Positions 7,822-13,462 of a stretch of 13,462 nucleotides of DNA are shown piece by piece. The notes under the pieces are model-generated. The model did not search any database. It had not been told where the DNA came from and worked only from the letters and a program-made list of their open reading frames with translations. How positions within the stretch are numbered: position 1 is the stretch's first letter; each line of letters starts with the position of its first letter. Source of the stretch: Anaerolineales bacterium UBA6668 (lineage in GTDB: Bacteria > Chloroflexota > Anaerolineae > Anaerolineales > UBA6668); assembly GCA_002455215.1 (NCBI GenBank), contig DKKK01000168.1:1-13462 (forward strand), read 5' to 3'. The position numbers and the translations under genes were made by a program.

Positions 7822-8924
7822 AACTTTGTTGGCTGGCTGAGCCAGTCTATTGCGGGCAGACAAGTGAAATGATTATACTCGACACGGGTCAAATTTGCGC
7901 TTTGTTCTTTAAGGAAAAAACTGCAGTTTCCAGCCGTGTTGGGTATAGGTTGCGTGGTTCTAAATTGTGTCACATACCCAAAGAATGCCATACAAGCTAC
8001 CGCACCCACCGCGCCGAGCCATGCACCGCGTGAATAGCTGGCGAATAACCCGACCAAGAGAATGCCAGCGATAGCGGCAAAAGCCAGCATAGCCAGTAGC
8101 TCTTGGATGGTTTGACGGGTAAGGAAGAGTGAACGCGATTTCCAAATGCGGGTGAGTGCGCTGGTGGCAAAACCAAAGGCGACCCCAGCCGCAAGTGTCC
8201 ATGCCATGCCCAAAAATCCGCCGTAGGGGTTGGGTTGGTGAAAAGAGCCGTAGGCGCGGTACAGCCCAGGTGAGATGAAGAAGTGCTCCGGTCCATGCCC
8301 GCGTAAAACAAACTGGTAGATACCCCAACCGGCTTGCACCAAACCTGCCAATAGGGCAATGCCGAGTACATACCAAACCTTTCGCGGATGTTGGGCAATT
8401 TCCCCGGTTAGGAGTGCCATCAATAGCAGGGTTTGACTCCACTTGAGCAGTTCTTTGATGCCATTGGGCAAGTCATCTGCTCCCCATAGGCTAAGTGTGG
8501 CGATGGACAGCCACAGCAAGGCGGGTAAAATCAAGGGTAGTAAGGCTTGGATTGCCGTGCGGGGCAGGGGCGTGCGGCGGGTGGCGAGCGTGCGCAGGGT
8601 GTAAACAGCGAGTATCAGTACAAACCCTACCTGACCTAAGTCAGGGATCCACGCTTGGCGCTGTGCCAGCAAGGCGCGGAACAAACCAAATACCACGGCA
8701 ATGGCAACGGCGTTGAGTGGTTCAATCAGCAGGCATATCCCACCTGCCAAAACTGCCACGGTCAGCAGACTAGCCTGAAGCAGGCTAGCCTGAAGTGGGA
8801 GAGCCGCCACAGCAATGCCCACAAGCACCGCCATGCCGAGCCAAAGCCAGCGACTGCCTAGCCATGCGTGCAGGATGTTTTTCGCTCGGTTAGCGTTGCT
8901 TATTGGCGCTGGAAGTGCTACCAC
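7617..8924 (-). CDS. O-antigen ligase/Wzy-like membrane protein, 3'-truncated (probable gene remnant)
   Basis: The first roughly 318 of 435 codons look like a genuine O-antigen ligase/polymerase-family membrane protein. There are about 8 hydrophobic segments, then YRAYGSFHQPNPYGGFLGM (222-240) and SYSRGAWLG (296-304), both typical of the Wzy_C region. Family members normally continue with at least 100-150 more residues, including the large external loop and final helices. Here the likeness stops near nucleotide 7970. The remaining codons are Cys-rich, cross the leader of DUF2071 and then run some 200 bases inside that gene out of frame. I read this as a gene whose 3' half was deleted, probably non-functional, although the frame itself has no internal stop. 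The start is GTG at 8924, overlapping the end of mreB by 35 bases; ATG 8834 is an alternative. A 15-base tandem duplication repeats QASLL. Confidence 0.7.
   Translation of the reverse strand: MVALPAPISNANRAKNILHAWLGSRWLWLGMAVLVGIAVAALPLQASLLQASLLTVAVLAGGICLLIEPLNAVAIAVVFGLFRALLAQRQAWIPDLGQVGFVLILAVYTLRTLATRRTPLPRTAIQALLPLILPALLWLSIATLSLWGADDLPNGIKELLKWSQTLLLMALLTGEIAQHPRKVWYVLGIALLAGLVQAGWGIYQFVLRGHGPEHFFISPGLYRAYGSFHQPNPYGGFLGMAWTLAAGVAFGFATSALTRIWKSRSLFLTRQTIQELLAMLAFAAIAGILLVGLFASYSRGAWLGAVGAVACMAFFGYVTQFRTTQPIPNTAGNCSFFLKEQSANLTRVEYNHFTCLPAIDWLSQPTKLCLNPYCTIPNTAPTPCLALRGLCNKFGMICYSRTGESILRRCGRTFQPFCHSIPLITALGLVSYPSA
7833..7845. repeat. 13-base palindrome in DUF2071 leader
   Basis: CTGGCT-G-AGCCAG, a perfect 6+1+6 inverted repeat, lies 12-24 bases upstream of the DUF2071 ATG and downstream of its candidate -10 box. 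It could be an operator for a dimeric regulator placed in the transcribed leader, or simply chance. With a one-base spacer it would not form a good RNA hairpin unless the loop opens. Confidence 0.35.
7872..7877 (-). promoter_or_regulatory. Candidate -10 box for the DUF2071-hemW operon
   Basis: A perfect consensus TATAAT reads on the minus strand 51 bases upstream of the DUF2071 ATG, in the short non-coding stretch after the ligase homology ends. A TTGACC lies upstream (7887-7892), but the spacer is only 9 bases, too short for a normal -35. No TG extension precedes the box. It is plausible as the operon promoter because this is a sensible place for one, but support is only the hexamer and position. 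Confidence 0.45.
8766..8795. repeat. 15-base tandem duplication inside the ligase-like gene
   Basis: CAGACTAGCCTGAAG is followed directly by CAGGCTAGCCTGAAG, two 15-base copies differing at one base. On the coding strand they encode QASLL twice within an N-terminal membrane segment. The copies keep the frame, so this is a small in-frame duplication, consistent with slippage in a gene under weak constraint. Confidence 0.8.
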
Positions 8925-9969
8925 GTTCGCTTCCCACCAAGAAGCGTTTTAGGTTTTCGTAATCTTCGAGAATTTGCCCGGCGCCACGGGCAACACAGGT
9001 GAGCGGGTCTTGCGCAACCCAAGTACGGATTTTGACTTCACTTTGTATGCGCTCTGCCAAGCCCAGCAAGCCAGCGCCACCACCCGCCAAGCAGATCCCA
9101 ATTTCCATTAAGTCTGAGATAATTTCGGGTGGGGTTTCGTCTATCGTTTCGCGGATGGTTTCCAGAATGGTACTGACGGAGCCGGAGAGCGCTTCGCGGA
9201 TTTCGATGGATGAAACTTCGATGGCTTCGGGTAGCCCGGTGATGAGATTGCGTCCGCGGATGGTGATGGCGCGTTCTTCGCGTAGGGGGTAGGCGGAGCC
9301 AATGGTCATTTTGACACGCTCTGCCATGCGTTCACCGATTGCCAGGTTGTACTTATTGCGGGCATAGTTGATGACTTCTTGGTCCATCTCATCTCCAGCC
9401 ACGCGCAAAGAGCGGCTGAGCACAATCCCGCCCATGCTGAACACTGCCACTTCGGTTGTTCCACCGCCGATGTCCACAATCATGGAGCCACGTGCTTCAC
9501 CCACCGGTAAGCCTGCCCCAATTGCCGCCGCCATCGGTTCTTCGATTAAGCCGACTTCACGAGCGTGGGCGGCGTAGGTCGCTTCTAGCACAGCCTTCTT
9601 TTCTACTTCGGTTACGCCACTGGGAATGCCCACCACCACGCGCGGGCGCGGGAAGGGCACAATGGTTTGTTCGTGTGCCTTGCCGATAAAATAATCAAGC
9701 ATAGTTTGGGTGATTTCAAATTCGGAGATAACGCCATCACGCAAAGGGCGGATTGCCAGAATATTGGAAGGCGTGCGCCCGACCAATTCCTTGGCTTCTA
9801 CGCCAATCGCTTCTGGTCTACGCGTTTTCTTATCAATTGCGACCCAAGATGGTTCATTAATTACAATCCCCTTGCCACGTACGTAAACAAGGGTGTTTGC
9901 TGTCCCAAGGTCAATGCCAATATCTAAGGAGAGCAGACCAAATAGCCAATTAAGTGGATTCCAAGCCAA
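8890..9969 (-). CDS. mreB: Rod shape-determining protein MreB (bacterial actin homolog)
   Basis: A cytosolic actin-like ATPase that forms membrane-associated filaments and guides lateral wall synthesis in rod-shaped cells. The 359-residue product has phosphate-1 motif DIGIDLGTANTLVY (16-29), the IVINEPSWVA block (35-44), LIEEPMAAAIGAG (141-153) with catalytic-region Glu143, phosphate-2 motif IVDIGGGTTEVAV (164-176) and adenosine motif LAGGGAGLLGL (294-304). The start is TTG at 9969: no ATG is available in frame ahead of the conserved region, and AAAGGA lies 8 bases upstream. MAWNPLNWLFG gives a short amphipathic or hydrophobic N-terminus suited to membrane contact. An extended -10 promoter lies at 10052-10060. 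mreC and mreD are not downstream; the truncated ligase-like gene is, overlapping by 35 bases. The Mbl paralogue is possible. Confidence 0.97.
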   Translation of the reverse strand: MAWNPLNWLFGLLSLDIGIDLGTANTLVYVRGKGIVINEPSWVAIDKKTRRPEAIGVEAKELVGRTPSNILAIRPLRDGVISEFEITQTMLDYFIGKAHEQTIVPFPRPRVVVGIPSGVTEVEKKAVLEATYAAHAREVGLIEEPMAAAIGAGLPVGEARGSMIVDIGGGTTEVAVFSMGGIVLSRSLRVAGDEMDQEVINYARNKYNLAIGERMAERVKMTIGSAYPLREERAITIRGRNLITGLPEAIEVSSIEIREALSGSVSTILETIRETIDETPPEIISDLMEIGICLAGGGAGLLGLAERIQSEVKIRTWVAQDPLTCVARGAGQILEDYENLKRFLVGSERGSTSSANKQR

Positions 9970-9977
9970 AACAAATA

Positions 9978-9983
9978 TCCTTT
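9978..9983 (-). promoter_or_regulatory. Ribosome binding site that fixes the TTG start of mreB
   Basis: AAAGGA reads on the minus strand with 8 bases before the TTG at 9969. It is one of few recognisable Shine-Dalgarno sites in the window and supports TTG as the true start. Confidence 0.7.
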
Positions 9984-10051
9984 AAGTGCGAATGATAGTT
10001 ATTCAAATTGGCAAACAACGCGTTTGCCGACTCGTTACTTTCTAAACGAAA

Positions 10052-10060
10052 ATTATACCA
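10052..10060 (-). promoter_or_regulatory. Extended -10 promoter of mreB
   Basis: TGGTATAAT reads on the minus strand: a perfect TATAAT with the TGn extension that can substitute for a -35 box. No good TTGACA-like hexamer is visible 16-18 bases upstream. It lies about 80 bases before the mreB start and after the terminator of the upstream gene, so mreB is probably an independent unit. Confidence 0.65.
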
Positions 10061-10120
10061 TTCTAAAGCACCTATTGTGGGATGAAGATTTGCTGAGAAT
10101 TGAAAGTGGTGAAAAGGAGC

Positions 10121-10158
10121 ATAAAATAAACAGCGGGAGACAACCATCTCCCGCTGTT
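10121..10158 (-). terminator. Rho-independent terminator after the VWA-protein gene
   Basis: Perfect arms CAGCGGGAGA (10131-10140) and TCTCCCGCTG (10147-10156) enclose a 6-base loop; two A-T pairs extend the stem to 12. On the minus strand the stem is followed by TTTATTTTAT, a U-rich tail. It starts about 20 bases after the VWA stop codon at 10178 and separates that gene from mreB. Confidence 0.92.
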
Positions 10159-10177
10159 CCGAGTCGAATATGGACAA

Positions 10178-10936
10178 CTACCGGATTTGCTTTCGATACT
10201 CTTCTACATCGCCGTTGCCCAATAGGTGAACATCCGCTACGGTTTGTGCCACCGTTTCGGCTATATTGCGGAACATATCCAAAATACTGCGGAAATCGGT
10301 GCGGCGTCCGATTTTGTACCACTTGCCACCAGTCACTTCTGCCATTTTGCGGAAGTAATCGTGATTGGGGGTAACGGTAAAGGTGATGTAGCCACCGTTG
10401 TACAACATGCGCGAGACTTGCTCAGCGCTGTAGGTCTTTTGGTCGGCGGGTTCATCGGTGAGCAATAGCAATAATTTGAGCGCATTGGGGCGAAAGGTGA
10501 GGTCCATGGCTTTGTGTAGCGCTTCAAGTGAAGACTCGCCTTCATTGCCCCCGCCACTAAAGCGCGGAATTTTCTCCAAGCTGTTTTTTGTCACTTCCAC
10601 GTTGTCGGTGAAGGGCGTGTTCATGATTTTGTCACCGCGCACTCGCAAATCGCCAAATGCCATGACTGCGGTGCGGTGGTCAACTCCCAAACTGGCAAAT
10701 TCATCCACAAACTTGCCGCAAGTTTGCAAAAGCCCTTCAATTTTGTCAGACATACTGCCGGTGGTGTCAATCACAAATACCAAGTCTACCGGCGCTCCTT
10801 TGAGATGCGTTTGAATAAACTGCGCCTTTTCAGTCGGAGAAAGCGCCTGACTCCCAGATGGTAGTGCCTTGCTTTGGGATTCGCCTGACATGGCTTTTCC
10901 TATCTTATCAAAAATCGACTCTTTTCGGCGGAACAT
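10178..10936 (-). CDS. VWA (von Willebrand factor A) domain protein
   Basis: A single-domain VWA protein of unknown partner, expected to bind a ligand through a metal ion at its MIDAS site. In the 252-residue product the domain runs from about residue 50 to 210. The MIDAS motif is Asp57-x-Thr59-x-Ser61 within VFVIDTTGSMSDKI, the Thr form of DxSxS; Asp161 lies in LLTDEPAD. A short basic and polar N-terminus (MFRRKESIFDKIGKAMSGES) precedes it and a helical tail (about 214-252) follows. There is no signal peptide, so it is probably cytosolic. The ATG at 10936 has AGGAG 5 bases upstream, which decides it over the longer frame from 10996. No AAA+ MoxR ATPase or other usual VWA partner is adjacent. 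The gene is monocistronic, ended by the hairpin at 10121-10158, and divergent from the crotonase gene. Confidence 0.85.
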   Translation of the reverse strand: MFRRKESIFDKIGKAMSGESQSKALPSGSQALSPTEKAQFIQTHLKGAPVDLVFVIDTTGSMSDKIEGLLQTCGKFVDEFASLGVDHRTAVMAFGDLRVRGDKIMNTPFTDNVEVTKNSLEKIPRFSGGGNEGESSLEALHKAMDLTFRPNALKLLLLLTDEPADQKTYSAEQVSRMLYNGGYITFTVTPNHDYFRKMAEVTGGKWYKIGRRTDFRSILDMFRNIAETVAQTVADVHLLGNGDVEEYRKQIR

Positions 10937-10941
10937 GGCTA

Positions 10942-10946
10942 CTCCT
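10942..10946 (-). promoter_or_regulatory. Ribosome binding site of the VWA-protein gene
   Basis: AGGAG on the minus strand, 5 bases before the ATG at 10936. It is a textbook site and settles the start against an in-frame upstream extension to 10996. Confidence 0.8.
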
Positions 10947-11048
10947 GATAAAAATACATGTGGGAAACACGCTTGTTGTGATATTCGGCAGGTCAATGAA
11001 ACATTTGCGCCAACTCATCTCAGCGTTTTGGTTAAGGGGATGGCTGTC

Positions 11049-11070
11049 TTGTTAATTCATCCATTAACAA
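11049..11070. promoter_or_regulatory. Perfect inverted repeat, candidate operator upstream of the crotonase gene
   Basis: TTGTTAAT (11049-11056), spacer TCATCC, ATTAACAA (11063-11070): an 8+6+8 perfect palindrome. It ends 4 bases before an extended -10 element and therefore covers the -35 region. Position and symmetry fit binding by a dimeric repressor or activator. I cannot assign a regulator family, and none is encoded in the window. Confidence 0.6.
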
Positions 11071-11074
11071 TTGG

Positions 11075-11083
11075 TGCTATAAT
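11075..11083 (+). promoter_or_regulatory. Extended -10 promoter of the crotonase gene
   Basis: TGCTATAAT: perfect TATAAT (11078-11083) with the TGn extension. Transcription would start near 11090, leaving a leader of about 37 bases before the ATG at 11127. No matching -35 is seen; the palindrome occupies that place. It has the same architecture as the mreB promoter. Confidence 0.65.
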
Positions 11084-11126
11084 CTTTGCAACAAGTCAAC
11101 CGAATTAGACACCATTTATTACACCC

Positions 11127-11918
11127 ATGTCACAGCCACTTATCGCTTCCTTAGATAACAGCCTGCTCACGCTGACGCTGAACCGTCCTGCAAAGAAGAA
11201 CGCACTCACTCACAAAATGTACAGCGCACTGGTGACAGAACTGCGTGCCGCCGAACTCAACCCGGCAGTGCGGGTGGTGCTTTTGCATGGTGCAGGTGGC
11301 AACTTCACCGCGGGAAACGACCTTTTTGATTTTTTTAGCCTAAATTTAGTGGATATGGATGAAACAGCTTGGCAGGCTTTGCCGGTTGTGCAGTTTTTAC
11401 GCCAGGTGGTCATGTTTCCAAAGCCGTTGGTGTGTGCGGTGGATGGTGTGGCAGTCGGGATTGGTACGACTGTGCTTCTCCACTGCGATGTAGTGGTTTC
11501 CACCACATCCGCTCGCTTCTCGTTGCCTTTTGTGCGCTTGGGTTTAGTTCCCGAATTTGGCAGTAGCTTACTGCTCCCGATGCTTGGCGGAGCGTTACTG
11601 GCACGCCAAAAACTACTATTGGGAGAGCCTTTTGACACCAGCGAAGCACGAGCGCTCGGCTTGGTGAGTGTGGTGTGTGAGCAAGAGAATGCACTACTCG
11701 AAACCGCGCGAGAATATGCCCAAAAGCTGGCAAACTTGCCTGCCAGAGCCGTGCGTACTAGCAAGCAACTGATCAATGCCCACTTCCGTGACCAACTGCT
11801 CACTGCACTGGACAATGAAGAACGTGAATTTCTACTTGCCTTGCGTTCAGCGGAGTTTCGAGAAGCCGCCTTTGCGTTTATTGAGAAGCGACCTGCCAAT
11901 TTTCGTCAATTTGAGTAA
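11127..11918 (+). CDS. Enoyl-CoA hydratase/isomerase (crotonase) family protein, ECI-like
   Basis: A cytosolic crotonase-fold enzyme acting on an acyl-CoA. The 263-residue product has the N-terminal LTLNRPAKKNALT (15-27), the first oxyanion-hole region GGNFTAGNDLFDF (57-69) and the second, AVDGVAVGIGTTVLLHCD (104-121). The ending FIEKRPANF is usual for the family. The two glutamates of hydratases appear absent: Thr115 and Phe135 stand at those places. Glu143 in LPFVRLGLVPEFGSS matches the single catalytic Glu of delta3,delta2-enoyl-CoA isomerases (ECI2/yeast Eci1 type). I therefore favour an isomerase serving beta-oxidation of unsaturated acyl-CoAs, inferred from an alignment made by eye. It starts at ATG 11127 without a Shine-Dalgarno. 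Its promoter and a likely operator lie just upstream. Two membrane/coiled-coil genes follow on the same strand after 23 bases. Confidence 0.9.
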   Translation: MSQPLIASLDNSLLTLTLNRPAKKNALTHKMYSALVTELRAAELNPAVRVVLLHGAGGNFTAGNDLFDFFSLNLVDMDETAWQALPVVQFLRQVVMFPKPLVCAVDGVAVGIGTTVLLHCDVVVSTTSARFSLPFVRLGLVPEFGSSLLLPMLGGALLARQKLLLGEPFDTSEARALGLVSVVCEQENALLETAREYAQKLANLPARAVRTSKQLINAHFRDQLLTALDNEEREFLLALRSAEFREAAFAFIEKRPANFRQFE

Positions 11919-11941
11919 CTTACCTTAGCGAGCAAAAACCT

Positions 11942-12655
11942 ATGCCTCCCGAAGATACCAGCCAACCCGATGCACCCGTTGAAAATAGCCAGCCAGTCGC
12001 CAGCACCGAAGTGTTGGGCATTTCCCAACCACTACCTGCACTGGAACCGCCATTGGATGAGTTTCAATCAATGGCGGCGCTGACTCGCCCAGTTGAAGTG
12101 TCGAGCGAAGCGGCTCCGCCCCCAGCCGCACCGGCTGAAGCGCCTGCCCAATCTCCGCCCGTTCTACCAGCGGATGAACATTCCCACACCAGCGGGTTAG
12201 GTTGGCTAGGGCAGTTGGTTGCGGCTGTGGTAAGCGCTGTGTGTGGGGCAGTGTTGGCGTTGGCAGTGCTGGCGGCGCTCAATGGTGGCAGTTTGTTCCT
12301 GAACCAACAGCCCCAAGTTGCCGCTTTGCAGGTGGAAGTAGCCAGCCTGCGCCAACAATTAGAAAGCCAATCTGCCGAATTGGAAACCATGCGTCAAAGG
12401 TTAGATGCGTTTGGTGGCTTGATGGGACGGGTGCGCACCGCCGAAGAAGCACTTGCCAGCCTGCAAGCTAGCTTTGCCGAGCTTGCCAATGCTCAACAGG
12501 CTTTGAGCCTAGAGCAAAAAGATATGCAATCACAATTGTTGACGATGAATGCACAGTTAGAAACCGCCCAAACAGCTATCACTCGCTTCGAGAATTTTTT
12601 GGTGGGTTTACGTGACTTGTTGCAAACATCGCTTGAACCGACCCCAATCCCCTAA
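11942..12655 (+). CDS. Hypothetical single-pass membrane protein with proline-rich N-terminus and coiled coil
   Basis: I do not recognise the family. The 237-residue product has a low-complexity Pro/Ala/Glu-rich N-terminal region (1-80), one strongly hydrophobic segment (about 87-113) and then a long heptad-like, Gln/Glu/Leu/Ala-rich stretch (about 125-217) predicted as coiled coil by eye. It ends in TPIP. Low-positive-charge sequence before the membrane segment makes the orientation uncertain. It begins at ATG 11942, 23 bases after the crotonase gene, without a clear Shine-Dalgarno. The next gene starts 9 bases after its stop and has a similar helix-plus-coil plan, so the two products may form one membrane assembly (inference). 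Confidence 0.75.
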   Translation: MPPEDTSQPDAPVENSQPVASTEVLGISQPLPALEPPLDEFQSMAALTRPVEVSSEAAPPPAAPAEAPAQSPPVLPADEHSHTSGLGWLGQLVAAVVSAVCGAVLALAVLAALNGGSLFLNQQPQVAALQVEVASLRQQLESQSAELETMRQRLDAFGGLMGRVRTAEEALASLQASFAELANAQQALSLEQKDMQSQLLTMNAQLETAQTAITRFENFLVGLRDLLQTSLEPTPIP

Positions 12656-12660
12656 GGAGA
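12654..12660 (+). promoter_or_regulatory. Ribosome binding site of the last gene, overlapping the preceding stop codon
   Basis: AAGGAGA shares two bases with the TAA stop at 12653-12655. Its AGGAG core lies 5 bases before the ATG at 12665. The strong site and tight packing indicate coupled expression of the two coiled-coil genes. Confidence 0.8.
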
Positions 12661-12664
12661 GTCT

Positions 12665-13462
12665 ATGTCTGTCTCATCTCGTCGCTCATTTGCTTGGCTT
12701 GGTTGGTTAATTGTTCTACTGCTGTTGGTGGGGGCAATTGTTGCGATGGTCGTGTGGGGCTTGCCCTACCTGAACCAACAAATTTTGCAACCCATCCAGC
12801 AAAACCAAGCTGAACTCGCTCAACTGCAACAACAACTCAGCGCAGAACGCACCGAGCAAGCCGCTGTGCGCAGTACCGCCAATGCCCGCTCAGCTCAGAT
12901 GGAAGTATCCGCCGACTCGATTCGCGACCAATTGCTTTCGCTTGAAACCCTGCTCAATGAAACCAAAACGCAACTGGCAGAAATAGACCAAGCTTTAAAG
13001 AGTGAGTCAGCTGTGCGCGATGAGAGCGATGGCGATTTGCAAAGCGCATTGACAGAGCTAACTCAGCAATTGGGGCAATTGGAAAAGCAATTGTCAGGAG
13101 AGTTTGCCAATTTGCAAAGCGAGACCAACGGGCAACTCGCCACCTTGCAACCCGTACAAACAGAAATGGCACAATATCTGCGCTATTTGCAAACGGAAAT
13201 GACTTTGCTATCGGCGGAAAATGCCCGACAGCAGGGCGATTTGGAGTTGGGCAGGGAGAATCTGGGCAATGCCAGACTGTCCTACCAAGCGAGTGCCGAC
13301 TGGTTGGAAAGGCTGGTTTTGAGTATGAGTGAACTTTCGGCTGATGAAAGTTTTGGATTAATTACACGACTGGCACAAACCCGCACCCAAATCGCCGAAA
13401 ACCCGGCATTGGCAAGTGAGCAGTTGGCTTTGCTAATTGTAGAACTTAATCAAAAGACGATT
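12665..13462 (+). CDS. Hypothetical membrane-anchored coiled-coil protein, partial (runs off the right edge)
   Basis: An open frame of 266 codons with no stop before the window ends. The product begins MSVSSRRSFAWLGW, a short basic N-terminus typical of an inside anchor, followed by one membrane segment (about 11-33). A long Gln/Leu/Glu-rich coiled coil follows (about 38-190), then a more varied helical region (about 191-266) with LENLGNARLSY-like and LIVELNQ segments that might be helical-repeat-like. The family is not recognised. The basic residues before the helix suggest that the coil lies outside the cytoplasm. The TM-plus-coil-plus-helical layout is loosely like HemX-type proteins, but I see no diagnostic motif. 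A strong AAGGAGA precedes the start. Base and codon use match the preceding gene. The C-terminal end and any terminal domain are unseen. Confidence 0.8.
   Translation, partial: MSVSSRRSFAWLGWLIVLLLLVGAIVAMVVWGLPYLNQQILQPIQQNQAELAQLQQQLSAERTEQAAVRSTANARSAQMEVSADSIRDQLLSLETLLNETKTQLAEIDQALKSESAVRDESDGDLQSALTELTQQLGQLEKQLSGEFANLQSETNGQLATLQPVQTEMAQYLRYLQTEMTLLSAENARQQGDLELGRENLGNARLSYQASADWLERLVLSMSELSADESFGLITRLAQTRTQIAENPALASEQLALLIVELNQKTI

Noticed and set aside
7887..7892. TTGACC as -35 box of the DUF2071 promoter
   Set aside because: The spacer to TATAAT is only 9 bases, far from the usual 16-18.
7960..8442. Two alternative minus-strand frames inside the ligase-like gene
   Set aside because: Both are shadows of the hydrophobic frame; neither supplies the missing C-terminal part of the ligase, so a simple frameshift does not explain the truncation.
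10024..10374. Plus-strand frame across the mreB/VWA intergenic region
   Set aside because: It passes through the terminator hairpin and then runs antisense to the VWA gene, with no coding character.
11210..11899. Long minus-strand frame antisense to the crotonase gene
   Set aside because: Its Ser/Arg/Lys-rich translation is the mirror of a conserved enzyme gene, with no motif of its own.

Overview
The window looks like a bacterial chromosomal segment carrying housekeeping and accessory metabolic genes. I see no rRNA, tRNA, CRISPR array, transposase or phage gene. The gene mix suggests a Gram-positive-like or Chloroflexota (Anaerolineae-like) bacterium: a YqjF/DUF2071 protein, HemW, a chloroplast/cyanobacterial-style site-2 protease, a solitary MreB, an O-antigen-ligase-like protein, GTG and TTG starts, and many genes without a clear Shine-Dalgarno site. 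This placement is an inference from gene content and is not secure.

Layout. Everything from 50 to 10936 is on the minus strand; 11127 to the right edge is on the plus strand. In transcription order, the left block starts with a VWA-domain protein (10936-10178) closed by a strong hairpin terminator (10121-10158). Next comes mreB (9969-8890), with its own extended -10 promoter, overlapping a 3'-truncated O-antigen-ligase-like gene (8924 to about 7970). Then follow a DUF2071 protein (7821-7066), hemW (7063-5876), a site-2 protease (5861-4635), an AT-rich 610-residue polytopic membrane protein (4612-2780), an aldehyde dehydrogenase of the succinate-semialdehyde type (2612-1170) and agmatine deiminase (1138-50). 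From DUF2071 to the membrane protein the gaps are 2, 14 and 22 bases, so co-transcription is likely. The dehydrogenase follows after 167 bases and the deiminase 31 bases later.

The divergent intergenic region 10937-11126 holds an extended -10 promoter reading right, immediately preceded by a perfect 8+6+8 inverted repeat, the best candidate operator in the window. It drives a crotonase-fold protein whose residues fit a delta3,delta2-enoyl-CoA isomerase better than a hydratase. Two further plus-strand genes follow, each encoding one transmembrane segment plus a long coiled coil; the second runs off the right edge.

How the genes fit together. Agmatine deiminase and the dehydrogenase could be two steps of agmatine/putrescine to succinate breakdown, but the intermediate enzymes are not here. 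HemW handles heme. MreB sets cell shape, and mreC/mreD are absent from the window. The site-2 protease, the membrane protein and the coiled-coil pair are envelope proteins of unknown substrate. I found no convincing entirely new multi-gene system. The most interesting items are the truncated ligase junction, the AT-rich membrane-protein island, the operator-like palindrome and the tandem membrane/coiled-coil genes.
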